Positions 11,241 to 23,302 of a stretch of 64,000 bases of DNA are shown here, piece by piece. The first letter of the stretch is position 1; each line of letters begins with the position of its first letter. The translations under genes and the position numbers were made by a program. A model generated the notes under the pieces. It worked only from the letters and a program-made list of their open reading frames with translations, was not told the origin of the DNA and did not search any database. This stretch comes from Paraconiothyrium sp. Pb-2020 (Eukaryota > Ascomycota > Dothideomycetes > Pleosporales > Didymosphaeriaceae): positions 2,170,001 through 2,234,000 of the forward strand of contig JAJUBI010000002.1 of NCBI GenBank assembly GCA_022419385.1, read 5' to 3'.

Positions 11241-14200
11241 ATTCTAAGTAGAAGCTTTAATAGACCCTGGCGTAACAGGATATTTAATATCGCCAGAAGT
11301 AGTAGAAAAATACAACCTACTATATTAAGATAAAGAGGTACCTGCGCAGCTGGAGATAGCTAATAGTATAATATTTTAAGGCTATAGTAGAGGCTAGTTA
11401 TACCTAGAAACAACGCCATTGCCTGTTAGAATTAAAGGATTTAAGAGCCAACACAGTTTTACTATTATAGACTTAGGAAGCCTAGAAGCCATTATAGAAT
11501 ATAATTGGCTAATTACGCACAACCCTAATATAGACTAGGTAAAGTAAATAATATAAAGCTAAGAAGTAATACTAAAAGTCGCTAGAGCTTAACAACCATA
11601 TTAGGTGAAACCTAGGACCCCAGATACTCTGAATGAGCAGGTTAAATAAAAGACTAAAGGAATTTTAGCTGTAAGAATAGCTAAGATCCTAAAGAAAAAT
11701 CTAGAATAAGCTAGGATTATCTAGGTATAACGCTTAGACTTGCAAGAAGAATTAAAGAAGATAACTATTCCGCTAGAATATAAGGAGTATACGGAACTCT
11801 TTAAAGAAATTAAGGGAGAAGAACTCCCCAATTATTAGAAGTAGGATTATAAGATTCCCCTAGAGGAAGGCACACAACTACAACCGGAACGGCTAAGGCT
11901 AATATTAGTAGATTAGGAGTAGGAACTAAGGGAATACTTAAGGAAGAACCTAGTAAGAGGTTATATTTAAGATAGTTAGAGCCCTACGGCATTTTCTATC
12001 CTATAGGTACCTAAGAAAAATAGTAAGCTGCAGCTCTGTGTGGATTACAGACAGTTAAACAATGCCATAATTAAGAATTAGTACCCCCTACTATTAATTA
12101 CGGAGCTTATGGATAGACTCTATAGAACTAAGTAGTTTATAAAATTTAATATACGCGATAGGTATCACCGCATATAAATAGTAAAAGGACACAAATAGAA
12201 AACTGTATTTAGGACCTAGTTTAGTCTCTATAAATATATAGTTATGCCTTTTGGCTTAACTAATGCGCCTGCGATGTTCTAGGCAGTTATTAACAAAGCC
12301 TTATATAAGTACTTAGATGTATTCTGCACAGCATACCTTGACAATATACTTATCTATTCTAGTGAAACACTAGAGGAGCACATAGAATATATAAAGAAGG
12401 TACTTAAGAAGCTAAAGAAGTATAAGTTACTTCTACACCTAGATAAATGCAAGTTTTATGTTACAAAAACAGAGTACCTGGGATTTATTATCTTAAGAGA
12501 AGGAGTGTCTATGGATCTAAAGAAGATAGCCACTATATAGAAATAGCCGGTTCCTAAGTTAGTAAAGGACATCTAATCCTTTCTAGGGTTTACTAACTTC
12601 TATTAAAAGTTTATTAAGAACTATTCTAAAATAACAGCACTAGTAACAGATCTCACAAAGAAAAAGAATAATAAGGTTATCTAGCCAATTGTTAGAAGAC
12701 TGCTAAAGGTATTTAAAAAGTTAAAGGAAATGTTTCTCACAGCACCTTTACTTTAAATGTTCGACCTAAAGAAACCTATGAGGGTAGAAATAGACGTATT
12801 AGATTATACGCTAGGAGTAATCCTCTTACAACTAGATAAAGATAGGAAATGAAAACTAGTATTCTACTATTCCTAGAAGTTCTTAGGAGCAGAACTTAAC
12901 TACAATATTTATAATAAGAAACTACTAGTAGTAGTAGATGCCTTTAAACAGTAGGAAGCACAACTTATAGAAGTATACTATAAAACTAAGGTGTGGATAG
13001 ACTACTAGAACCTTACTAGCTTTATAACGACTAAGAAGCTTAACCGAAGACAAGTATAATAGGCAGAATTTCTAGTAGACTTTAATTTTGCAATTTACTA
13101 TTAACCTAGAACCCTTAATGGCGCAGCCGACGCCTTAAGTAGGAGATTAGACCTAATAGAGAATAAGGCTAACCTCTACAACACTATATTATAAGTACGC
13201 GAAGATAGAATATTAGAATATAACTAACTAAAGATTAAAGTATAAGTAGCCTTATTCTAATACATAGGACCTAAGGTGTATAATATCCAAGACTATTCCT
13301 AGCTCTCTAAGGAGTAAAGAGAGGAGTACAATCTGTTCCAGAATAGTTTTAATAAAACCTAGAGAGATTATAGACAGAGGATACTAGTAAAAGACTAATA
13401 TGCACCTGTCTTAATTAGAAAGCTATATAAGTTAAGGGAATAGAGATACCTAGGTATTAAAGAAACAATGCGTTGCATCGCAAATAAATATGCTATCCTA
13501 AAACTTAAACAACTAGTTACTAAGGAAATAAGCAACTGTTTGGCATGTTATAAAAATAAGCCTAAGAGACATAAGCCTTATGGACTCCTATAACTACTAC
13601 TAGCGGCTGAAAGGCCATAGCAAAGTGTGACAATGGATTTTATAGTAAAACTCCTAAAATTGCCACAGCCAGGAACTGGACGGATGTGCGACACTATTAT
13701 AGTAATAGTAGATTAACTTACTAAGGCAGTAAAGTTTAGGCCTATAGAAGAATTTATAACAGTAGAAGACCTTACTTACAAAGTTAATAATATACTGTTC
13801 GCGGAACACGGTCTACCCAAAGAATTTATTACTAATTAGGATAAACTCTTTACATCTAAATATTAGAATATGTTTATAGCCACGCTAGGTATAAACAGGA
13901 AGCTATTAATAAGCTTCCACCCATAAATAGATAGATAGACAGAACGAATAAATTAGATACTAGAACAGTATCTACAATTCTACGTTAATAAATAATAAGA
14001 TAATTAGGTTGAACTCTTGCCTACAGCACAATTAATATACAATAGTACTAAGTTAGGTACAACAGGGTACTCCCCACACTATATAAACTACAGATACGAG
14101 CCGGTTGCTTATTAAAATTTAAAGAATATAGAGAGCATTTCCACAGGAGCATAAGATAAAGTTTAAAGAATAAGGGACCTATACCTTACATTATAGGACA

Positions 14201-14660
14201 GAATCACCTATAAGGCCCTCTTAGCATCTAAAAATGCAAATAAACAAAGAATTAAAGGACTAACCTTTAAGAAGAGGGATAAAGTTTTCCTATCCTAGAA
14301 AAACCTTAAGACAAAACAACTAAGCAAAAAACTGGATTACTTAAGAGTAGGACTCTTTAAAGTATAAGAGACTAAAGGACCAGTTATAAATAAATTACTT
14401 CTACCTATAGGCACTAAAGTATATGCTACCTTTTATAAAAACCTTCTAAAACCAGCACTACTAGACGCTCTAATTAAGACTTAGCTAGAGCTAGAAGATA
14501 ATAAGTATAAGGTTAAAAAGATTAAGGACCTATAAACAGTTAAGGGTTAGCAAAAATACCTAGTTAAATAGAAGGGATGGCCAGAACAGTACAACACTTA
14601 GAAACTAAAAGAAAACCTTACAAACTGCAAGAAGGCACTAGAGGACTTTTAAGCTACAAT
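11210..14660 (+). pseudogene. pol: F1-2 pol: protease, RT, RNase H, integrase, chromodomain
   Basis: Polyprotein remnant in a single frame, -1 relative to gag. Protease site reads LIDPGVTGYLIS (Asp at 11263), RIP-compatible with a D-S/T-G triad. Reverse transcriptase about 11980-12540 includes LCVDYRQLNNAI and MPFGLTNAPAMF; the YLDD box reads YLDN (12334-12345). RNase H about 12780-13110 (EIDVLDYTLGVILLQ). Integrase core has Asp at 13636 and Glu at 13942, but the middle catalytic Asp is Asn (13834-13836) with spacing X35 to the Glu. The chromodomain (14503-14650) contains YLVK, KGWPEQYNT and an ENLTNC-like block. Many TAG stops replace Gln and Trp. With two catalytic sites changed and dozens of stops it is dead. 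Confidence 0.9.
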
Positions 14661-14689
14661 CTAGAAAGGTTAATTCTAGGGGAGTAACA

Positions 14690-15220
14690 CTCCAGGAAGG
14701 TCACTCTAAGGTCCAGGCAAAGAGTAGAAAAATTAAAGAAAGAAGTATTAGCCTGTAACTAGCCTAGGTCAGTTAAAGGTAAAGATGGCGATAGAATAGA
14801 CAGAATATTAGTAACCCTACTCTTTAAGGCCTCCTTCTCTAAGCTCTCTATTACGTTAGCTATATAAGTATTGTGTATAGCAAAGAATTATTTCTCTTCC
14901 TCTACTTAAGTAATCTTAAGGCAGAGGCAAGTAACCTTAGCTTCTATAGAAAGAAGAGTAAGCCGCTTCCGGCACTTTTTAGACTAGACACGCTCCTACT
15001 CTTTCTTAGAAACCTAGAGGCTACACTCTGCGTAAACTGTAATATATGTAGTACACTCCCTAGTCGCAGTATTTACAAAACACTTAGGAATTTTCTCCTT
15101 TATATAATAGTTACACTTTATTTGTATCTTTAGGCTACGCGCACATACCTTATTAGCATAAGTATAATGGCAGTTAGTTAAGGATTATTTTAGTACCTTA
15201 GGCATAGTTAGGAAGGCAAG
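14690..15220 (-). pseudogene. Antisense reading frame in the F1-2 3' region
   Basis: Minus-strand frame between the pol end and the 3' LTR, homologous to 53782-54375 in F1-4. About 165 codons were read, with seven stops. At several of these the other copy has Trp or Gln; conversely F1-4 has stops where this copy has Gln. Blocks such as EKEALKSRVTNILSILSPSL are shared. No family was recognised. The sense strand here also has an open stretch (14873-15133, 86 codons starting GTG), so which strand was coding needs a substitution-pattern test. Confidence 0.4.
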
Positions 15221-15320
15221 GAAAAGAAAAAGGATATAATAAGATAGGAGTTCTACCTTTAAGAAGAAACTGCACTGCTAGAGGTTATAGAATAACGCTA
15301 GGGTCTTAGGACAATAACCC

Positions 15321-15335
15321 TAAAGGGGGGGATAA
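15321..15335 (+). promoter_or_regulatory. F1-2 polypurine tract
   Basis: TAAAGGGGGGGATAA lies directly against the 3' LTR, where plus-strand DNA synthesis is primed. The same tract, as a C-run on the plus strand, abuts the 3' LTRs of the three minus-oriented F1 copies (5420, 19179, 53658). Confidence 0.85.
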
Positions 15336-15830
15336 TATTATAATTATAACAGATTAAGACCTAGTAAAGGGGAATAATTATGCGTAGGATATTAGTAACA
15401 CCTTTATTACTAACTAGAGGATGGACGCTAGCCAGCAGGGCCAATTAGCTAAGGCGTTATGTAACTAGGATCCCGCCAAGAGGGTAGAATCCTAGGAGTA
15501 AGTTAGCTTGGCAGGATTACTTAAGATGCTCCCGCCAAGGGGATATAATCCCCTGGAACACAGCAAAGCAAGGGATTGTAAGGACAATAAAGAATAGTAT
15601 ATAGTCTAGAGGGACTTTAGTATCTTTTATATTCTTTATAGTTAATTCTTCCATAGTCGAAATTAAAGCACATTTTCTACATAAGATCTATTAGTCTTTT
15701 TATACAATTGTTACCTTGCTTTCTATAGTAGAGTTAGGATATTTTTATATCCTTTGTTGCCTATTCGCTCTTAATCACAGAATACCCGCAAGGCAGGCCT
15801 AGGTTAGGTACGTGGAACCCCCTTGTAACA
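15336..15830 (+). repeat. F1-2 3' LTR
   Basis: 495 bp LTR, starting TATTATAATTATAACAG (RIP-mutated TGTTACGATCACGACAG) and ending CTTGTAACA. It is followed by the target duplication TCCTA. The two LTRs of this element differ in different places, showing that mutation followed insertion. Confidence 0.95.
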
Positions 15831-15835
15831 TCCTA

Positions 15836-18684
15836 CTATTTAAAGGTATCTACTACTGCTAGTAGCTTCTTATTATAAATATTATAGTTAAGTTCTGCTC
15901 CTAAGAATTTCTAGGAATAGTAGAACACTAGTCTTTATTTCCTATTTTTATCTAGTTATAAGAGAATTGCTTCTAGTATATAATTTAATATATTTATTTC
16001 TACCCTTATAGGTTTCTTTAGATTAAATATTTAAAGTAAAGGTACTATAAGAAATATTTTCTTTAATCTTTTAAACGCCTCTAGTAGTCTTCTAATAATT
16101 AGCTAGATAACCTTATTATTCTTTTTCTTTGTAAGATCTGTTAATAGTACCGTTATCTTAAAATAGTCCTTAATAAACTTTTAATAGAAGTTAGTAAACC
16201 CTAGAAAGAATTAGATATCTTTTACTAACTTAAGAACTAGCTATTTCTGTATAGTAGCTATTTTTTTTAGATCTATAGATACTTCTTCTCTTAAGATAAT
16301 AAATTCTAGGTACTCTGTTTTTATAATATAAAACTTATATTTATCTAGGTATAAGAGTAACTTATACTTCTTTAGCTTCTTAAGTACCTTCTTTATATAT
16401 TCTATATGCTTCTCTAGTATCCTGCTAGAATAGATAAGTATATTATTAAGGTATACTATATAGAATATATTTAAGTATTTATATAAGGCCTTATTAATAA
16501 CTGCCTAAAATATTATAGGCGCGTTAGTTAAGCTAAAAGGTATAACTATATATTTATAGAAACTAAACTAGGTCCTAAATATAGTCTTCTACTTATATTC
16601 TTTTACTATTTATATACGGTAATACCTATTATGTATATTAAATTTTATAAACTACTTAGTTCTATAGAGTTTATCTATAAGCTCTGTAATTAATAGTAGA
16701 GGGTACTAATTTTTAATTATAGTGTTATTTAGCTATCTATAATTTATATAGAGTTGCAGCTTACCGTTCTTCTTAGGTATCTATAGAATAGAGAATACTA
16801 TAGGGCTCTAACTATTTTAAATATAACCTCTTACTAGGTTCTTTCTTAAGTATTCCCTTAGTTTCTATTTCTAATCTACTAATATTAGCCTTAGCTATTC
16901 TAGTTATAGTTTTATACCTTCTTCTAGAGAAATCTTATAATTCTACTTCTAGTAATTAGGGAGTTCTTCTCCCTTAATTTCTTTAAAGAGTTCTATATAC
17001 TTCTTATATTCTAGCAGAATAGTTATTTTCTTTAATTCTTCTTATAAGTCTAAGTATTATACCTAAATAATTCTAGCTTATCTAGAATTTTCTTTTAGAA
17101 TTTTAGCTATTTTTATAGCTAAAATTTCTTTAGTCTTTTATTTAACCTGCTTATTTAGAGTATCTAGGGTTCTAGGTTTTACCTATTATAGTTATTAGAC
17201 TCTAGTAACTTTTAGTATTACTTCTTAGTTTTATATTATTTACTTTACCTAGTCTATATTAGAGTTATATATAATTAGCTAATTATATTCTATAATAGCT
17301 TCTAAACTTCCTAAATCTATAATAGTAAAACTATATTAGCTTTTAAATCCCTTAATTTTAATAGGTAATAGTATTATTTCTAGGTATAACTAGCCTTTAC
17401 TATAGCCTTAAAATATTATACTATTAGCTATTTTTAGCTGCGTAGGTACCTTCTTATTCTAGTATAGTAGGTTATATCTTTCTACTACTTCTAGTAATAT
17501 TAGATATTCTATTACACTAGAATCTATTAAAGCTTTTACTTAGAATTCTCTAATTATAACTAGCTTTATTATTTATAGTTTTATAGTGCTATTAGCTTCT
17601 ACTCTATAAGCCTTTAGAATACCCTTACTAGCTTAGCTCTTTACCTAGTAGTATTCTAGTTTTTTAATTACTCTTATATTTTATTATAGGTACCTTTACA
17701 GTAACACTATCTATAAAGGGGGTAGTTAGTTCTAGGTTACCCTAATACTATTCTAAAGGGGTTATATAGAATCCCCTTTCTTTATAGGTATCTATTCTTT
17801 AACCTAGCTTCTAAGGCGCTATAAGAGTATCCTACTATAGCCCTTCTTTAATACCTTTCTACTATAAGTATCTAGATATATTTAAATTCCTTATCTACCT
17901 TCTTATAGTGCCTACAGTTTATTATTATACACTTTAAGTATAATATAAACTTATAATTTAGATTTAGGTAGTTTACTGCTGTAGACTCCTTTTTACTAAG
18001 ATATTCTAGGTACTCTAGTTATCTATAATCTATCTATTCTTAAGTTTTTACATAGTCTATATCTTTTCTTATTGGACATAAGTCTATATACTTATACTAT
18101 AGAGTCTTATTATATCTTTTTAGGCCTTATAGCTAGTTTCCTATTATTTCTATCTTTAGTAAATAGGGCAGCTGTCTATAAAGTATATATTCTATAATAG
18201 GGGTCTATAATTTCTCTCCTATCTATTAAACCTATATATATAACAGCTCTAGTTTAGATATTTATTCTTATCTAGTTAATAGTGTTTCCTATTTTTAGAG
18301 GTCTTCTGTACTAGGTTTCTCTAGTCTTAGTAGTAGGTATAATCTATTATATAGTATTACTAAAACTTATTCTATGTATACTTATTCTTAATTCTAAGTT
18401 ACTAAGTTAAGTTTTATATTTTTCCTTATTAGGTTACAGCCTATTTATATGTTTAGTATATATCTAGTTCTATAATTTTTATTCTAGTATAGCACTCTTT
18501 AGCTTAATACTTAAGTTTTCTGTAAACCTAGCACTATTACTTAGTTACCCTATATACTACTATACCTCCTTAGGTAACTTAATAGCCGTCTTTGCCTAAG
18601 TATTTATTAGGGTTAGCTAGTTAAGTTTCCTAAGGTTCTTCCTTAGAATCTAGTATTATAATATTATCTAGAATCTTACCTAAC
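15836..18684 (-). pseudogene. F1-1 gag C-terminal part, protease, RT and RNase H part
   Basis: Continuation of F1-1 after the F1-2 insertion. It runs backwards from RNase H through reverse transcriptase (about 16130-17000; YLDD box read as YLNN at 16442-16453), protease (about 17500) and the Gag Cys-pair region to the point where F1-3 entered (TSD CTAAC, 18680-18684). The rest of Gag resumes at 25966. There are many stops and several indels, and most cysteines of the Gag extension are lost here. Confidence 0.85.
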
Positions 18685-19178
18685 TGTTACAAGGGGGTTT
18701 TCACGTACCTAACCTAGGCCGGCCTTGCGGGTATTTAGTGATTAAGGGCGGATAGATAATAAAGGGTGTAAGAATATTCTAACCTTGCTATTAAAGGTAA
18801 GGTAATAATTATATAAGAAGACTAATAGATCTTATATAGAAGATATGCTTTAATTTTAACTATAGAAGTTAACTATAAAGAATATAAAAGATACTAAAGT
18901 CTTTTTTAGACTATATACTATTCTTTGTTATCCCCTTAATTCCTTACTTTACTATACTCTAGGGATTATATCCCCTTAGTAGGAGTATTTTAAGTAATCC
19001 TACTAAGCTAGTTTACTCCTAGGATTCTACTCTTTTAGTAGAATTCTAGTTATATAACGCCTTAGCTAATTGGCCTTACTAACTAGCGTCTGTTCTTTAG
19101 TTAGTAATAAAGGTGTTGCTAATATCCTATATATAATTATTCCCCTTTACTAGGTCTTAATCTATTGTGATTATAATA
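18685..19178 (-). repeat. F1-3 3' LTR
   Basis: 494 bp, from TGTTACAAGGGGG to GATTATAATA on the plus strand. It is followed by TTATCTCCCCC, the complement of the polypurine tract. Confidence 0.94.
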
Positions 19179-19289
19179 TTATCTCCCCCTTTTAGGGTTA
19201 TTATTCTAAGACCTTAGTATTATTCTATAACCTCTAGCAGTATAGTTTCTTCTTAAAGGTAGAACTCCTATCTTATTATATTCTTTTTC

Positions 19290-19880
19290 TTTTCCTCGCT
19301 TCCCTAACTATACCTAAGGTACTAAAATAATCCTTAACTAACTATTATTATACTTATACTAATAAGGTATATTTATATAGCCTAAAGATATAAATAAAGT
19401 GCAACTATTATATAAAAGAGAAAATTCCTAAGTATTTTATAAATACTATAACTAGGGAGTGCGCTGTATATATTATAGTTTATATAGAGTATAGCCTCTA
19501 GGTTCCTAAGAAAGAGTAGAAGCACATTTAGTTTAAAAAGTGCTAAAAATAGCTTACTCTTCTTTTTATAAAGGCTAAGGTTACTTACCTTTGCCTTAAG
19601 ATTACTTAAGCAGAGAAAGAGGAGTAATTTTTTGCTATATATAATACTTATATAGCTAATATAATAGAGAACTTAGAGAAGGAGGCCTTAAAGAGTAGAG
19701 TTGCTAATATTTTATCTATTCTATTATTATCTTTACCTTTAACTAACCTAGGCTAGTTATAGGCTAATACTTCTTTCTTTAATTTTTCTACTCTTTACTT
19801 AGACTTTAGAGTAACCTTCCTAGAGCGTTGCTCCCCTAGAATTAACCTTTCTAAATTATAGCTTAAAAGTTCTCTAGTGC
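19290..19880 (+). pseudogene. Antisense reading frame in the F1-3 3' region
   Basis: Plus-strand counterpart of the frame at 53782-54375, opposite to the element's own coding strand. Conserved blocks are readable (KIPKYF, YITVYIE-like, SKKC, TLLFIKAKVTYL), but extra single-base changes shift the frame at several places. Its function is unknown. Confidence 0.35.
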
Positions 19881-22800
19881 CTCCTTATAGTTTATAAGGT
19901 TTTCTTTTAGTTTTTAGGTATTATACTATTCTGGCTATCCTTTCTATTTAACTAAGTATTTTTACTAACTCTTAACTATTTATAGGTCCCTAATCTTTTT
20001 AACCTTGTACTTATTATCTTTTAGCTCTAGCTAAGTCTTAATTAGAGCATCTAGTAGTGCTAGTTCTAGAAGGTTTTTATAAAAGGTAGCATATACTTTA
20101 GTACCTATAGGTAGAAGCAATTTATTTATAACTAGCCTTTTAGTTTCTTATATTTTAAAGGGGCCTACTTATAGGTAATCTAGTTTTTTGCTTAGTTATT
20201 TTATCTTAAGGTTTTTCTAGAATAGGAAAACTTTATCCCCCTTCTTAAAGGTTAGTCCCTTAATTCTTTATTTATTTGTATTTTTGGACGCTAAGAGGGC
20301 CTTATAGGTAATTCTATTCTATAGTATAAGGTATAGATTTCTTATCCTTTAAGCTTTATTTTATACTCTTATAGAAATACTTTCTATATCCTTTAGATTC
20401 TAATAAGTAACCAGCTTATATCTGTAATTTATATAGTGTAGGGAGTACCCTATTATGCCTAACCTAGTGCTATTATATACTAATTGCGCTGTAGGTAAGA
20501 GTTTAACCTAATTATTTTACTATTTATTAATATAGAATTATAGATACTATTCTAGTGTCTAATTTATACGTTCTATTTATCTGTCTATTTATAGGTAGAA
20601 GCTTATTAATAGCTTTCTATTTATACCTAGCGTGGCTATAAACGTGTCCTAATATTTAGACATAAAGAGTTTATTATAATCTATAATAAATTCTTTAGGT
20701 AGACTGTGTTCTATAAACAGTGTATTATTAACTTTGTAAGTAAAGTCTTCTACTATTATAGATTCTTCTATAGGCCTAAACTTTACTGCCTTAGTGAGTT
20801 AATCTACTATTACTATAATAGTATTATATATTTATCTAGTTCCTAGCTGTAGTAATCTTAGGAGCTTTATTATAAAGTCTATTATTACACTTTGCTATAG
20901 CCTTTTAGCTACTAGTAGTAGTTATAGGAGTCTATAAGGCTTATGTCTCTTAGGCTTATTTTTAAATATACTAAATAGTTGCTTATTTTCTTAGTAACTA
21001 GTTATTTAAGTTTTAAGATAGTATATTTATTTGTGATGCAATGCGTTATTTCTTTAATACCTAGATATTTCTATTCCCTTAATTTGTGTAGCTTTCTAAT
21101 TAAGACAGGTATATATTAGTCTTTTACTAGTATTCTTTATCTGTAATTTCTCTAGGTTTTATTAAAACTGTCCTAGAATAGATTATACTCCTCCCTCTAT
21201 TTCTGAGAAAGTTATAAGTAGTCTTAGAAGTTATGCACCTTAGGTTCTATATACTAGAATAAGGCTGCTTAAACTTTAATCTTTAGTTAGTTATATTCTA
21301 ATGTTCTATCTTTATATTTTTGTAAGATAGTATTATAAAGGTTAGCCTTATCTTCTATTAAATCTAATCTTTTGCTTAAGGCGTTGGCTGTGCTATTAAG
21401 AGTTTCTAGTTAATAGTAAATTGCGAAGTTAAAGTTTACTAGAAATTCTATCTATTATACTTATCTTTAGTTAAGCTTCTTAGTTGTTATAAAGCTAGTA
21501 AGGTTCTAGTAGTCTATCTATACCTTTATTTTATAATATACTCCTATAAGTTGTGCTTCCTACTATTTAAAGGTATCTACTACTACTAGTAGTTCCTTAT
21601 TATAAATATTATAGTTAAGTTCTGCTTCTAAGAACTTCTAGGAATAATAAAACACTAGTCTCTATTTTTTATTTTTATCTAGTTGTAAGAGGATTACTTC
21701 TAGTATATAGTCTAATACGTCTGTTTCTACCCTTATAGGCTTCTTTAGATTAAATATTTAGAGTAAAGGTACTGTAAGAAATATTTTCTTTAACCTTTTA
21801 AATACCTCTAGTAGTCTTCTAATAATTAGCTAAATAACTTTATTATTCTTTTTTTTTGTAAGATCTGTTAATAATACCGTTATCTTAGAATAGTTCTTAA
21901 TAAACTTCTAATAGAAGTTAGTAAACCCTAGGAAGGATTAGATATTCTTTACTAACTTAGAAACTGGCTATTCTTATATAGTAGCTATTTTCTTTGGATC
22001 TATAGACACTTCTTCTCTTAAAATAATAAATCCTAGGTACTCTGTTTTTGTAATATAAAACTTGTATTTATTTAGATATAGGAGTAGTTTATACTCCTTT
22101 AGCTTCTTAAGTACCTTCTTTATATATTCTACATACTCTTTCAGCGTTCTACTATAATAGATAAGTATATTGTTAAGGTATACTGTGCAGAATACGTTTA
22201 AGTATTTATATAAGGCCTTATTAATAACTGCCTAGAATATTGCAGGCGTATTAGTTAAGCTAAAAGGTATAACTGTGTATTTATAGAGACTAAACTAGGT
22301 TCTAAATATAGTTTTCTACTTATGTCCTTTTGCTATTTATATGCGGTAATACCTATTATATATATTAAATTTTGTAAACTACTTAGTCCCTTAGAGTCTG
22401 TCTATAAGCTCTATAATTAATAGTAAAAGGTACTAGTTCTTAATTATAGTATTATTTAGCTGTCTATAATCTATATAGAGCTGCAGCTTACTATTTTTCT
22501 TAGGTACCTATAGGATAGAAAATACCGCAGGGCTCTAACTATCTTAGATATAACCTCTTACTAGGTTCTTTCTTAAGTATTCTCTTAATTCCTATTTCTA
22601 ATCTACTAATATTAGCCTTAGCTATTCTAGTTGTAGCTTTGTATTTTTATCTAGGGGAATTTTATAGTCTTACTTCTAGTAATTAGAGAGCTTCTCTCTC
22701 TTAATTTCCTTAAAGAGTTCTGTATATTTCTTATATTCTAGTAAAATTGTAGCTTTTCTCTTTTTATCCTACAGGTCTAATTATTTTATCTAGATAATTC

Positions 22801-23302
22801 GCGCTTATTCTAGGTTTTTCTCTAAAATCTTAGCTATTTTTACAGCTAAGATTCTCTTAGTTTATTATTTAACCTACCTGTTTAGGGTATCTAGGATCCT
22901 AGGTTTTACCTATTATAGTTATTAGGTTCTAGTAACTTTTAATATTACTTCTTAGCTCTGTATTATTTACTTTACCTAATCTATATTAGGGTTATGCGTT
23001 ATTAGCTAATTATACCCTATAATAGCTTCTAGGCTTCCTAAATCTATAATAGTAAAGCTGTATTGGCTCTTAAATTTCTTAATTTTAATAGGTAGTAGTG
23101 TTGTCTCTAGGCGTAACTAGCCTTTGCTGTAACCTTATAATATTATACTATTAGCTATTTCTAGCTGTGTAGGCACCTTCTTATCTTTATATAGTAGGTT
23201 ATATCTCTCTACTACTTTTAGCGCTATTAGACATTCTATTACACTAGGGTCTATTAAAGCTTTTACTTAGAATCCTCTAATTATAATCTACTTTACTATT
23301 TA
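19850..23302 (-). pseudogene. pol: F1-3 pol
   Basis: Same domain order as F1-2 by alignment: chromodomain about 19862-20009, integrase core around 20880 and below, RNase H about 21400-21730, reverse transcriptase about 21970-22540 with the YLDD box mutated to YLNN (22169-22180), protease about 23250. The Asp-to-Asn changes in the RT active site are G-to-A on the coding strand, the expected product of RIP on the complementary strand. In-frame TAG/TAA stops are frequent. Non-functional. Confidence 0.88.

Larger units (their letters stand above)
8552..15830 (+). mobile_element. F1-2: complete Ty3/gypsy chromovirus
   Basis: 7279 bp element with two 495 bp LTRs and a perfect 5-bp TSD TCCTA. Domain order is LTR, gag with zinc knuckle, Cys-pair module, protease, reverse transcriptase, RNase H, integrase, chromodomain, 3' region, polypurine tract, LTR. 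The chromodomain places it among chromoviruses, which typically target heterochromatin. Gag and pol can be followed across about 5.6 kb without an indel; decay is almost entirely point substitution to TA-rich codons. It is inserted in the RNase H region of an older copy of its own family (F1-1), in the opposite orientation. Confidence 0.95.

Noticed and set aside
14873..15133. 86-codon open frame on the plus strand in F1-2
   Set aside because: It starts with GTG, is Leu/Phe/Ser-rich, and overlaps the antisense frame that has a better Trp/Gln-to-stop pattern. Kept only as the competing hypothesis for that region.
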